NCBI GenBank assembly: GCA_002503885.1
Contig: DASQ01000130.1
Location: 1-36,795 of the forward strand
Source: Methanoculleus marisnigri
GTDB lineage: Archaea > Halobacteriota > Methanomicrobia > Methanomicrobiales > Methanoculleaceae
DNA length: 36,795 nucleotides
Reading direction: 5' to 3'
Under the pieces are notes generated by a model. It made no database searches and was not told the origin of the DNA. It saw only the letters and a program-made list of their open reading frames with translations. Every line of letters starts with the position of its first letter. Position 1 is the first letter of the stretch. This document shows, piece by piece, positions 21,301 through 28,243 of the stretch. The translations under genes and the position numbers were made by a program.

Positions 21301-23373
21301 ACGAAGACATCGGCACAGGCGCTTCGTACCGGAGACTACCTCCCCGTGGTCAAAACCGCCGAGTTCGGCAACAACTCGGTCCGGGAACTCGACGTCGCAG
21401 AAACGCTTTGCGCCGCCGGACATGGCGATGAGATCGTGCTCCGGGACGGGGAAGTGAACATACGGAACGCGAAGAACCGTGGCCTGCCCCGGATTCTCCC
21501 CATAACAAAGGAGCTCATCAGGTTCCTCGGGTACTATCTTGCAGAGGGATGCAGCGATACCAGCGGACGGCGGCACACGGTAAGACTCTCGTTCGGAAAG
21601 CACGAAGACGGTCTCATTCGGGATGCCGCGACGTGCATCAAGGGCTTCCTCGGGTACGAGCCGCTGATCTCCGAGGAGGCCACGGCCGTCAACGTGACCG
21701 TCAACAGCAAACTCCTCTATCTCCTCCTCGACGCTATCGGCTGTGGAAAATGTGCTGCCGAGAAGAACGTACCGGATCTGCTCTTCGACGTCGACAGGGA
21801 TCTGGTGGGTACATACCTCGATGCCGCGTTCCGTGGCGACGGAAACATCAGCATCCGGACCGGGCACCAGGGTTCGTACGTCCATCACGCAAGAGGCATC
21901 CGGATAAAACTGGTGTCGCGGAACGCAGTTCAGAAACTGGTCTGGCTCGCGCAGCGTATCGGGGTCCAGATGAACTACATGGAACAGGAAACAACCGTCG
22001 CACACCCCCAGACAGGCAAGCCGTACGCTCTCACAGCCTATACCTGTACGATCACGGCCCAGGATCAGATCCAGCGGTTCTCTCAGAAGACGGGATACGG
22101 CGCGACGGCGGTCACCGGATCGTCGCGGCAGACAGGAGGGATCTTCACCCGCCTGCCGATCGGGACAAGCGGGCTTCACTACGCCGGACTCGTCTATGCC
22201 AGCCAGTATGCCTCATCAGGCCACCACAGCGCGCAGGTATCCCTTATACGGCCGGAAGCACAGACTGGAGACGTTGAGCGGCTCATCAACGGGGATCTTC
22301 ACCCGGTCCGCATCCGGTCTATTGAAAGGCTGCCTTATGATGACTACGTCTACGACCTCGTCGATGTCACCGGCACCCACACCTTCGCAAACGCGCTCGG
22401 CATCGTGACCGGAAACTGCTGCGCGTACCAATTTTCCTCCCTCGCCGACGAGGACGACGAGTTCGAGGACAAACTCTACTTCCGGGAGGGAAAGCACTTC
22501 TCGATGGGCTCCTGGCAGGTGATGTCCATCAACTGTCCGCGGGCGGCCTATAAGGCAGAAGGCGATCCGGAACGCCTCTTTGCCGAGCTCAAGTCGCTCA
22601 TGGACATCGCCGTCGACCTCTACCGGATCAAGCGGCGGTGGATGTCCCTGATCCGTGCGAACGGGCGGATGCCGTTTGCGATGCAGCGTCCAAAGGACCC
22701 GAACACCGGTGAACGCGGTGCGGTTGCCGTGGACCTCGAAGGGCTCGTCTACACCATCGGCGTGGTCGGCGTCAACGAGATGGTGCAGCACTTCACCGGC
22801 CACCAGCTCCACGAGTCAAAGGAGGCGTTCCGTCTCGCCGTCCGGGCCATGACCGAACTCGAGATGTATTCCCGCGAACTCTCGAAGAAGCACAACATGA
22901 CGATCGCCCTCGCCCGCACCCCGGCGGAGACGACCGGGCAGCGGTTCGCGGTCGCCGATCTCCTCGACGAGCGGTTCCGGGACCACGCGCTCAAGGTCAT
23001 CAAGGGCAACGCCGACAAAGCGCTCGATATGCTCGGCACGACGCTCGATCTCCCCATCTACTACACCAACGGGACGCACGTCACCCCGGCGGCCCCGGTC
23101 TCGCTCACGAAACGGATCGAGATCGAGCATATCTTCTTCCCCATCGTGGACGGCGGCAACATCTTCCACGTATGGCTCGGGGAGGCGCGCCCCGATCCCA
23201 GGGGGCTGATGGAGATGGCGATGAACCTCTGCCGGACGACCCAGATCGGCTACTTCGCCTTCACCCGCGACCTGACGGTCTCCTTGAAGGAGTACCGGGA
23301 GCTAAAGCCGGTGCATCCGGATCGAGGAGCGACGGCAGGGACGTCCCCCGCGGCAGACCGGGCGGATGCCTGA
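18316..23373 (+). CDS. nrdD: Anaerobic (class III) ribonucleoside-triphosphate reductase precursor with two inteins
   Basis: A 1685-residue precursor; removal of two inteins leaves a 731-residue NrdD, which makes deoxyribonucleotides by glycyl-radical chemistry. The N-terminus looks like an ATP-cone (about 15-115), followed by H-I-H-D-L-E-Y-F-G-T-R-P-F. Extein joins restore P-F-C-Q-D-W-D-L and C-Y-Q-C-C-A-Y-Q-F, both NrdD-typical. The protein ends I-G-Y-F-A-F-T-R-D-L-T-V then about 32 unrelated residues: the Cys4 zinc ribbon and R-(V/I)-T-G-Y glycyl-radical segment that usually follow are not visible. ATG 18316 overlaps the redoxin stop, but GGAGG (18310-18314) is only 1 nt away, so TTG 18322 at 7 nt spacing may be the true start. 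The activase nrdG is not in the window. Confidence 0.92.
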   Translation: MRLTRKSTQTTIFGDFLPTFPKVRTSGGYLLDWNRDRIVRQIVEESRLVEVFYGYEGADEETAQDIARRVERKIQMLGLQSLSGPLIREIVNMTLLERGLTSYRNVCTRVGTPVFDAHLIDVGRGFEAHDNANLQENAETSHKKKADKISKEQYLLQLPPELADHHLRGDLHIHDLEYFGTRPFCIDGSTAIPVRMENRIRSIRPDELPIEGDEWRPEDLSALTPKGWRQVSKVTRRRVNPGEMLRIRTSGGRSLTVTGEHRIPVRTGGEMTIRRADEVRAGDALYRVSGTDTIRGEAVGAIDLVRELPASVPAHLLENVYVRGAREIFIDAVRTGRATSYTEISQALGVKHQKQWYTRGTMPVTLFGAFCSRYSVEDYAGVTIGVTGSEHELPALLTLTPELIRLLGFFVAEGNYNVSLEAGQYNLAITKNRQAPAILAPARTTLNTYATIAGGTPDTTTIYGIEVERNRALQVYFGGKPAYLLFRYVFGIPEGAAGKRLPWIVYHLDDVLLHEFLSALFTGDGSAYYRPEKSDCIVNYTTISPTLRQELSLLLTTLGMNPQIVELYGEEDRPTLYRLQLNGRKNIETFARYATFLDERQDHIDGFLSAVKERQVREREETVVEISPAEPTGAYVYDLFLDGDGTEESHTFFASDGLLIHNCQDWDLRYFFYYGLMPDGNGTKASVAGPARRAEVAVLHAVKALGSAQTNFAGGQGYYNFLTFMAPFFEGMDYEEIRQLMQMFVYEMTQMMVARGGQVVFSSVQLSPGVPALWKDKPCVYRGKVWDGKQAPLRTYGEFEREVRLLFKALMEVMLEGDYWGKPFSFPKPEISIEPDFLAENEEFNREHPDLPTYQDLYLMTFELASKYGTPYYDNQIPGYRGAGKGISCYQCLAGDELIPIVDADGRTRIREIKDLFEDTSGEDRHTDPYGTEFARLDANTPSVDIADMTAALRPFSGVMRQKYSGVMLRITLESGRRITVTPDHPVFALAAGRFTKTSAQALRTGDYLPVVKTAEFGNNSVRELDVAETLCAAGHGDEIVLRDGEVNIRNAKNRGLPRILPITKELIRFLGYYLAEGCSDTSGRRHTVRLSFGKHEDGLIRDAATCIKGFLGYEPLISEEATAVNVTVNSKLLYLLLDAIGCGKCAAEKNVPDLLFDVDRDLVGTYLDAAFRGDGNISIRTGHQGSYVHHARGIRIKLVSRNAVQKLVWLAQRIGVQMNYMEQETTVAHPQTGKPYALTAYTCTITAQDQIQRFSQKTGYGATAVTGSSRQTGGIFTRLPIGTSGLHYAGLVYASQYASSGHHSAQVSLIRPEAQTGDVERLINGDLHPVRIRSIERLPYDDYVYDLVDVTGTHTFANALGIVTGNCCAYQFSSLADEDDEFEDKLYFREGKHFSMGSWQVMSINCPRAAYKAEGDPERLFAELKSLMDIAVDLYRIKRRWMSLIRANGRMPFAMQRPKDPNTGERGAVAVDLEGLVYTIGVVGVNEMVQHFTGHQLHESKEAFRLAVRAMTELEMYSRELSKKHNMTIALARTPAETTGQRFAVADLLDERFRDHALKVIKGNADKALDMLGTTLDLPIYYTNGTHVTPAAPVSLTKRIEIEHIFFPIVDGGNIFHVWLGEARPDPRGLMEMAMNLCRTTQIGYFAFTRDLTVSLKEYRELKPVHPDRGATAGTSPAADRADA
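18868..20301 (+). mobile_element. NrdD intein 1 (LAGLIDADG homing endonuclease)
   Basis: A 478-residue in-frame insertion between P-F and C-Q-D-W of NrdD. It begins C-I-D-G-S-T (block A), has T-V-T-G-E-H-R-I (block B with T-x2-H-like geometry), two endonuclease helices L-L-G-F-F-V-A-E-G and F-L-S-A-L-F-T-G-D-G, a Y-V-Y-D-L block F, and ends L-L-I-H-N before the +1 Cys. All splicing residues (Cys1, penultimate His, terminal Asn, Cys+1) and both acidic endonuclease residues are present, so splicing and homing are both probably active. Confidence 0.92.
20989..22416 (+). mobile_element. NrdD intein 2 (LAGLIDADG homing endonuclease)
   Basis: A 476-residue insertion inside the C-Y-Q-C-C-A-Y-Q-F segment. 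It begins C-L-A-G-D-E-L-I-P (block A), has I-T-V-T-P-D-H-P-V-F (block B), endonuclease helices F-L-G-Y-Y-L-A-E-G and Y-L-D-A-A-F-R-G-D-G, block F Y-V-Y-D-L and a C-terminus G-I-V-T-G-N before the +1 Cys. The penultimate residue is Gly rather than His, a tolerated variant in some inteins. Length and layout are close to intein 1 but the sequences are clearly different. Confidence 0.92.
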
Positions 23374-23387
23374 CCGCGACCATACTC

Positions 23388-23392
23388 TTTTT
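23388..23392 (+). terminator. T-tract terminator of nrdD
   Basis: TTTTT starts 15 nt after the nrdD stop codon. A 10-bp palindrome CCTCGCGAGG (23396-23405) and a TATA-like TTTAGATA (23409-23416) follow, probably belonging to the next gene's promoter. Confidence 0.4.
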
Positions 23393-23458
23393 ACGCCTCG
23401 CGAGGAGATTTAGATAGAACCGCCTGCCATGGGGCTGCGGCGGTGCTTGAGGCCACGT

Positions 23459-24496
23459 ATGATCGATCTGACGACACCACTCCTCGCCATCGATGTCGGC
23501 AGGGGCACCCAGGATATCCTGGTCTACGAGCCCGGCCGATCGATCGAGAACAGCATAAAACTGGTCCTCCCCTCACCGAACGTGGTGGTGGCGGCAAAGA
23601 TCCGGCAGGCAACCCGGGCCGGGTGTCCGGTCTTCCTGGACGGGTTTTTGATGGGGGGCGGCGCGAACAGCGGCGCGATACGGGAGCACCTCTCACGCGG
23701 CCTTCCCGTCTACGCCACGCCGGAGGCCGCCGGGACAATCCACGACGACTTAGAAAGGGTGCGGGCGCTTGGCGTTGAGATCCGGGCCGCCCCTCCGGGA
23801 GACGCAGTGACCATCCATACCACCGACTACATGGAACCGGAACTCAGGAGGGCGCTCTCCCTCTTCGGCGTCGGTTACCCGGAGAACGTCGCGATTGCGG
23901 TCCAGGACCACGGCTACTCACCACACCGCAGCAACCGCATCCACCGTTTCGAACTGATGCGGGAGCGGCTGGATGCCGGTGACTGGGACCTCCTCTCGCT
24001 CGCTACCGACCCACCGCTCGCCGATATGACCCGGATGCAGGCGGTCCGGCACCAGGCGCCGGGCGCGCTCGTCACCGATACCGGGCCGGTCGCCCTTATC
24101 GGAGCGCTCTGCGACCCTGTGGTTCGGCACCTGGCTGCGACGGGGGTAACCCTCGTCAACGCCGGGAACGGGCACACCCTCTGCTTCACCCTGAAAGGGC
24201 GGGAGATTTACGGGCTCTTCGAGCACCACACCGGCGCGCTCGATCCCGCAAAACTGCAGTGCTACATCCGGCGGCTCGCCGACGGCACACTGACCTCTGA
24301 AGAGGTCTTCGATGACGGCGGCCATGGGGCCGCGGTCAGAAAATCCCTCGCCACCGGTGCCGTAGTTGTCACCGGGCCAAACCGGCTCCGGTTGCTGCCG
24401 GAGGCCTACCAGGCGGCACCCTTCGGCGATATGATGCTCTCGGGGTGCTTCGGGCTCGCGTATCTCTGGAAACAGTTCAGGGAAGCGACGCTCTGA
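23459..24496 (+). CDS. DUF1786 family protein
   Basis: A 345-residue protein resembling the DUF1786 family, found mainly in methanogens and some anaerobic bacteria and sometimes labelled pyruvate formate-lyase-activating-like. The opening L-L-A-I-D-V-G-R-G-T-Q-D-I-L resembles the phosphate-1 loop of the ASKHA (actin/hexokinase) fold, and a later T-L-V-N-A-G-N-G-H-T could be a second nucleotide-binding loop, so an ATP-dependent role is possible. ATG 23459 is supported by TGAGG 6 nt upstream; ATG 23429 lies close to the TATA-like box and is less likely. No clear partner gene. Function unknown. Confidence 0.75.
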   Translation: MIDLTTPLLAIDVGRGTQDILVYEPGRSIENSIKLVLPSPNVVVAAKIRQATRAGCPVFLDGFLMGGGANSGAIREHLSRGLPVYATPEAAGTIHDDLERVRALGVEIRAAPPGDAVTIHTTDYMEPELRRALSLFGVGYPENVAIAVQDHGYSPHRSNRIHRFELMRERLDAGDWDLLSLATDPPLADMTRMQAVRHQAPGALVTDTGPVALIGALCDPVVRHLAATGVTLVNAGNGHTLCFTLKGREIYGLFEHHTGALDPAKLQCYIRRLADGTLTSEEVFDDGGHGAAVRKSLATGAVVVTGPNRLRLLPEAYQAAPFGDMMLSGCFGLAYLWKQFREATL

Positions 24497-24552
24497 AAGA
24501 GCGGAGCTCGAGCACCGGTAGGAACTCCGCTCCTGAAGGCACGTCGTTCTTC

Positions 24553-24566
24553 GGTGCTCAAGCACC
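24553..24566. repeat. Hairpin at convergent junction
   Basis: GGTGCT-CA-AGCACC forms a 6-bp stem overlapping the stop of the secreted-protein gene. The flank TTCTTCGGTGCTCA resembles the hairpin unit at 13683-13710. Confidence 0.35.
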
Positions 24567-26147
24567 AAACAGCCCGCTTAAGAACTCCATGATCTGGTCG
24601 AACAGCGATGGCGACGATGCAGCCACCTCGCCCGCCCCGACCTTCTCTTCTGTGGCGTAGAGGGCCCCTACCTCCCCCTTCCCAAGATTCTCTAAGACCT
24701 CAAGGTGCCCGACCGCCCCGGCGACGATTGTGTCGTGGCCGATGCCCCGGGCCCACGCCCCGGCCATCGTCTCCGACGGGCGGAGCGTCGAGTCGGGGAT
24801 ACCTGCAAACGTGTAGAGTTCGGGAAGGGAAGACGCCTCTGCTACGCCCGCGCTCCCATCGGGCCGGATGGCAAGTATCGGGTCGGAGACACCAATCGAG
24901 GGGATCTCCTGGGTGCCGGCAAGAGCGTATGCCCGGAAGGCAAAGAGATCCGGGTTCGACGTCAGGTTGGTGACCAGCCGCTCCTCGGGGAGGGTGAGGT
25001 TCGCAAGTGTCAGCCTCCCGGTGCGGGTGGTGACCAGGAACTCCCAGACGCCGCGTTCTCCGTCCCGGAGGCTCCGGGGCTCGCGGGTCCGCGTGATCTC
25101 GTAGACCCCGGTCTCGCCCGGTGGCGGCACCAGGACGACATAGGCCGGGTCCTCCCCCGTGACCGTCAGGTTCCTCGCCTCGACCGTCACGGTGACGGTG
25201 AACGTCTCCCCCTCAAACACTGCCCGCGGGTGCCGGCCGCCCAGAAGCATGGCCGGGTCGAGCAGCCAGTCGAGGTTCGCGATCTCCACCCCGCTCCGGG
25301 TGAGGGCGACGTCTTCGGGAGTCCGGGCAAGGAGCACCCCGACACCCCTGACGAACAGGCCGTCGCGTGGCTCGACGATACCGACCGTTGCCGCGGTCTC
25401 ATTCACCCCGGAAGTGGACGGCGATGCGGGACTGACGATCTGGTGGCCGCTCTGGACCAGCGGCCGGTCGTGAGAATAGTGTGCTTTCGCCATCGTCGCG
25501 CTCGGCCGCGGGGGAGCATACCGCTCCAGGGTGGGTATCACCCCCGGGGTCTCCTCCGGCTCCTCGTCGTCGGAGTTGTCAACGGATACAGTCGCTGTCG
25601 CGGTAGGTTCCGGGGAAACGGTTGAATTCGGCGATGATGTGATCGTCGCCGTCGGGTCCGGTTCTTCATCGCCGGAGTCGTTGGCGTATACGGTCGCCGC
25701 CAGAGTAGACTCCGGGGAGGCCGTGAAAATCGGTTCCGTTGTCGCCGACACCTCTTTGGGTGGAGATGTGGTCTCCCCGGCAATCAGGGAGACGGGCTCC
25801 CTCTCCGTTACGGCCTTTTCGTCCGTTTCTTCAGGTGCCGGGGTCTCTGCAGGCGTGACCGTCACCGGGTCCGAGAGTACGACGGGGATAATCGGCAGCT
25901 TCGCGATAGCGGGTTTGCCACTGCCTGCCTCCCCACCCACAGAATCCCCGGTGCCGTTCTCACCCGGGTCCGGGAGCGCGGACGCGAGGGGGGCGACCAT
26001 GCCGATACAGAGCACCAGAACCACAGATGCGAGGAGCAGACGCCCAAACTGCATCACCCTCAGGCGTCCGGGAGCTCCGTGCCCCCTGCTCGCCGGTTCT
26101 ACTGCAGGTAGGGCAGGCTTCACTATCCAGGCGGATCCTCTGTTCAT
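24558..26147 (-). CDS. Secreted protein with Thr/Pro/acidic linker, unknown function
   Basis: A 529-residue protein with a signal sequence (F-G-R-L-L-L-A-S-V-V-L-V-L-C-I-G-M-V-A-P-L-A-S-A, about residues 34-57), a long low-complexity region rich in Thr, Pro, Glu, Ser and Val (about 60-215) containing an imperfect tandem repeat with D-S-G-D-E-E-P and D-N-S-D-D-E-E-P, then a C-terminal domain of beta-strand character with many N-x-T sites (N-L-T-V, N-L-T-L, N-L-T-S). Mature protein has no Cys. There is no C-terminal membrane anchor. ATG 26147 is chosen because a TATA box (26171-26184) puts transcription start about there; ATG 26054 at the signal peptide is an alternative. It is probably an extracellular or surface protein; I do not recognise the family. 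Confidence 0.7.
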   Translation of the reverse strand: MNRGSAWIVKPALPAVEPASRGHGAPGRLRVMQFGRLLLASVVLVLCIGMVAPLASALPDPGENGTGDSVGGEAGSGKPAIAKLPIIPVVLSDPVTVTPAETPAPEETDEKAVTEREPVSLIAGETTSPPKEVSATTEPIFTASPESTLAATVYANDSGDEEPDPTATITSSPNSTVSPEPTATATVSVDNSDDEEPEETPGVIPTLERYAPPRPSATMAKAHYSHDRPLVQSGHQIVSPASPSTSGVNETAATVGIVEPRDGLFVRGVGVLLARTPEDVALTRSGVEIANLDWLLDPAMLLGGRHPRAVFEGETFTVTVTVEARNLTVTGEDPAYVVLVPPPGETGVYEITRTREPRSLRDGERGVWEFLVTTRTGRLTLANLTLPEERLVTNLTSNPDLFAFRAYALAGTQEIPSIGVSDPILAIRPDGSAGVAEASSLPELYTFAGIPDSTLRPSETMAGAWARGIGHDTIVAGAVGHLEVLENLGKGEVGALYATEEKVGAGEVAASSPSLFDQIMEFLSGLFGA

Positions 26148-26184
26148 GAGAGTCTCATGAAGCGCACACCAATATAAATAATTT
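26144..26184 (-). promoter_or_regulatory. Promoter with start-site inverted repeat for the secreted protein
   Basis: The minus strand has TATA sequence AAATTATTTATATT (26171-26184). About 25 nt downstream, TCATGAGA-G-TCTCATGA (26144-26160) is a perfect 8-bp inverted repeat around one base, overlapping the predicted transcription start and the ATG. It has the form of a repressor operator. Confidence 0.5.
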
Positions 26185-26299
26185 CTGGATAGGAGCCCGC
26201 TCGAAACCTCCCTCACGGATCAGGCCCGATAAAACTTTTCCGGAGCTCGGGGTATAGCACGCGACCTCTCAACCAGGAGGGTTCCAGGAAAACTACGAC

Positions 26300-26305
26300 A
26301 AAAAA
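26300..26305 (-). terminator. T-tract terminator of the RNA polymerase operon
   Basis: TTTTTT on the minus strand follows the nusA stop codon by 13 nt. It separates the operon from the secreted-protein gene. Confidence 0.5.
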
Positions 26306-26318
26306 GAAGGGGGAACGT

Positions 26319-26768
26319 TCAGGCAAGCTCGTTCTGCATCAGCTGGACATCGGCGATGTCATGCTGCCGCTGTGCAAGAACCTTTGCCTTGAAGATGTTC
26401 TTCCCCGCTTTGCCGATGGCAAGACCCCGGTCCTCGTCCCGGACCTCAATGAGAGCGACCTGCTGATCCTCCTCATTGGTGTCGAAATCGATATCGGTGA
26501 CCTGGGCGGGAAGGAAGCAGTTCCGGAGGAACTGAACCGGGTCTGCGGAGTATTCCACGACCTCGATCCTTTTGCCCATCACGTCAGATGCCTTCTTGAT
26601 ACTCGACCCGCTCTTGCCGATGGCAAGTCCCATGTCGCCGGGATTGATCACGAAGATGATCCGCTCGTTGCGGTTATCAACGATGCAATCGCGGCTGCCT
26701 GCGCCGGTAAGACTCTCAAACTGGGAGATGAGGCGCATGCACTCCTCAGTCAGCGTGACCTGTGGCAT
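26319..26768 (-). CDS. nusA: NusA-like transcription elongation/termination factor
   Basis: A 149-residue archaeal NusA, consisting of two KH RNA-binding domains without the N-terminal polymerase-binding or S1 parts of bacterial NusA. The GxxG loops are G-L-A-I-G-K-S-G-S-S-I-K-K near residues 47-59 and G-L-A-I-G-K-A-G-K-N-I near 114-124. It starts 3 nt after the L30e stop and is the last gene of the operon here. Confidence 0.9.
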   Translation of the reverse strand: MPQVTLTEECMRLISQFESLTGAGSRDCIVDNRNERIIFVINPGDMGLAIGKSGSSIKKASDVMGKRIEVVEYSADPVQFLRNCFLPAQVTDIDFDTNEEDQQVALIEVRDEDRGLAIGKAGKNIFKAKVLAQRQHDIADVQLMQNELA

Positions 26769-26771
26769 TGT

Positions 26772-27059
26772 CTACACTCTCGCAGCACTCAAGATATCGG
26801 ATTCACCTGGCTCGACCACGGCGAGCGCGCTGACAACGTACGGCATACCGCAGGCTTTCCCGAGCTGGACACTCGAGCCTTCGAAGACGTAGACAGGGGT
26901 ATCGATCTCTTTCACGAGATTTTTGACAGATTCAGGGCTGTTCTTGGCCACTACGACAAGTTTTGCCTTGCCTTCCTCGATGCATTCCCGGGTCTTGTTC
27001 TGACCCAGGAACACTGTACCAGTCTTCACGGCTTTACGTAGTGAAGCATTAAAGTCCAT
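26772..27059 (-). CDS. rpl30e: Ribosomal protein L30e
   Basis: A 95-residue L30e of the large ribosomal subunit, in the L7Ae-like fold family. It shows K-T-G-T-V-F-L-G-Q-N-K-T, A-K-L-V-V-V-A-K-N-S-P and L-G-K-A-C-G-M-P-Y-V-V-S-A-L-A-V. The position between rpoA2 and nusA is conserved in euryarchaea and confirms identity over other L7Ae relatives. Confidence 0.92.
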   Translation of the reverse strand: MDFNASLRKAVKTGTVFLGQNKTRECIEEGKAKLVVVAKNSPESVKNLVKEIDTPVYVFEGSSVQLGKACGMPYVVSALAVVEPGESDILSAARV

Positions 27060-27070
27060 AGATGATTCTC

Positions 27071-28243
27071 CTAGATTTTCAGGTTTACGGGTTTTGCGAT
27101 GAGTTTCACATCACCGGTGCCGAGCTGGATAGGCTGGCCCACGATCACGTTCTCGGTGACGCCGTTCAATTCGTCCACTTCGTTCGCGATTGCCGCATCC
27201 AGCAGGTGGTTGACCGTTACTTCGAATGCAGCCCGGGAAAGGACGCTCTCCTTCTCACCGGCAATACCGTGCCGGCCGATCTGCTTGACCTCGCCGTCCA
27301 TGCACATCATATCAGCGACGAGCATGATATGACGGACATCAACGCCGATACCCTGTTCGTTCAGGGTACTTAAGGCCTCATGGATGATCGCGTTCCGGCC
27401 TGCCTCGATACCGAGCACATCGGCGATCTCGCTGATGTTGTTGCTCCGGGTGCGGGAGGTGTCGACTCCTTCGACTTCGAAGACATCTTTTAGGTTGGAG
27501 CCCTCAGTATAAAGGATATACTCTCCGCCTTCCTTTCTGACGACAACCCGCTCGATGTCGTCGAGGCCCTGAACGATGACGTGCCTGACGTGCTCTGCGA
27601 GCTGGAAGAGGTTCTGATAACTCTCCTGGTTCTTCGGCGTGAATGTGATCGAAACCTTTTTCGTGTCCCCTTCAACGTCAAAGTCACGGAAGTGCCGTTT
27701 TTCCCGGATCTTCCTCGGGGCTGCCTCAAGGATCTCACCCACACTGATCTTTCGCCGGTCGCAGACAGCCTTGTTTAACATGACGAGAACCTGCATGTTC
27801 TCCATGTCGATGGTGATATCCCCGAACTCGTGGAGCGGCGCGGCCTCGATCTGCCAGCTCACCTCACGGGCGCGGTCACGGTTGAACGCCCAGTCGTTGA
27901 GCAGGAAGACCGCCATCGTAGGGGTGCTCGGCTCACGTCGGGCGTCCATGATCTCAATGAGACGGGGGAGACCGAGGGTAACGTTGATCTCGGCCACACC
28001 CGCGTAGTGGAAGGTTCGCATCGTCATCTGGGTGCCGGGCTCGCCGATCGACTGCGCCGCCACGACACCGACCGCCTCGCAGGGCTCGATCCGGCTCTTC
28101 CTGTACTCGGAGAAGACCATCTCAAGGATCCGGCCGAACTCTTCGTCAGTGACGTCCCGCTCCGCGAGACTCGCTTTGAGGTCTTCCCGGGTCCGGTATG
28201 GCAGATCGAGGGCTTCGATCTGCTGCTCTATATCGCTGTTCAT
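27071..28243 (-). CDS. rpoA2: DNA-directed RNA polymerase subunit A''
   Basis: A 390-residue A'' subunit, equal to the C-terminal third of bacterial beta' / eukaryotic Rpb1. It contains the trigger-loop region G-E-P-G-T-Q-M-T-M-R-T-F-H-Y-A-G-V and G-L-P-R-L-I-E-I-M-D-A-R-R near the N-terminus, and ends in clamp and jaw regions. ATG 28243 overlaps the rpoA1 stop as ATGA, with GGAGG 4 nt upstream. No intein interrupts it. Confidence 0.95.
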   Translation of the reverse strand: MNSDIEQQIEALDLPYRTREDLKASLAERDVTDEEFGRILEMVFSEYRKSRIEPCEAVGVVAAQSIGEPGTQMTMRTFHYAGVAEINVTLGLPRLIEIMDARREPSTPTMAVFLLNDWAFNRDRAREVSWQIEAAPLHEFGDITIDMENMQVLVMLNKAVCDRRKISVGEILEAAPRKIREKRHFRDFDVEGDTKKVSITFTPKNQESYQNLFQLAEHVRHVIVQGLDDIERVVVRKEGGEYILYTEGSNLKDVFEVEGVDTSRTRSNNISEIADVLGIEAGRNAIIHEALSTLNEQGIGVDVRHIMLVADMMCMDGEVKQIGRHGIAGEKESVLSRAAFEVTVNHLLDAAIANEVDELNGVTENVIVGQPIQLGTGDVKLIAKPVNLKI

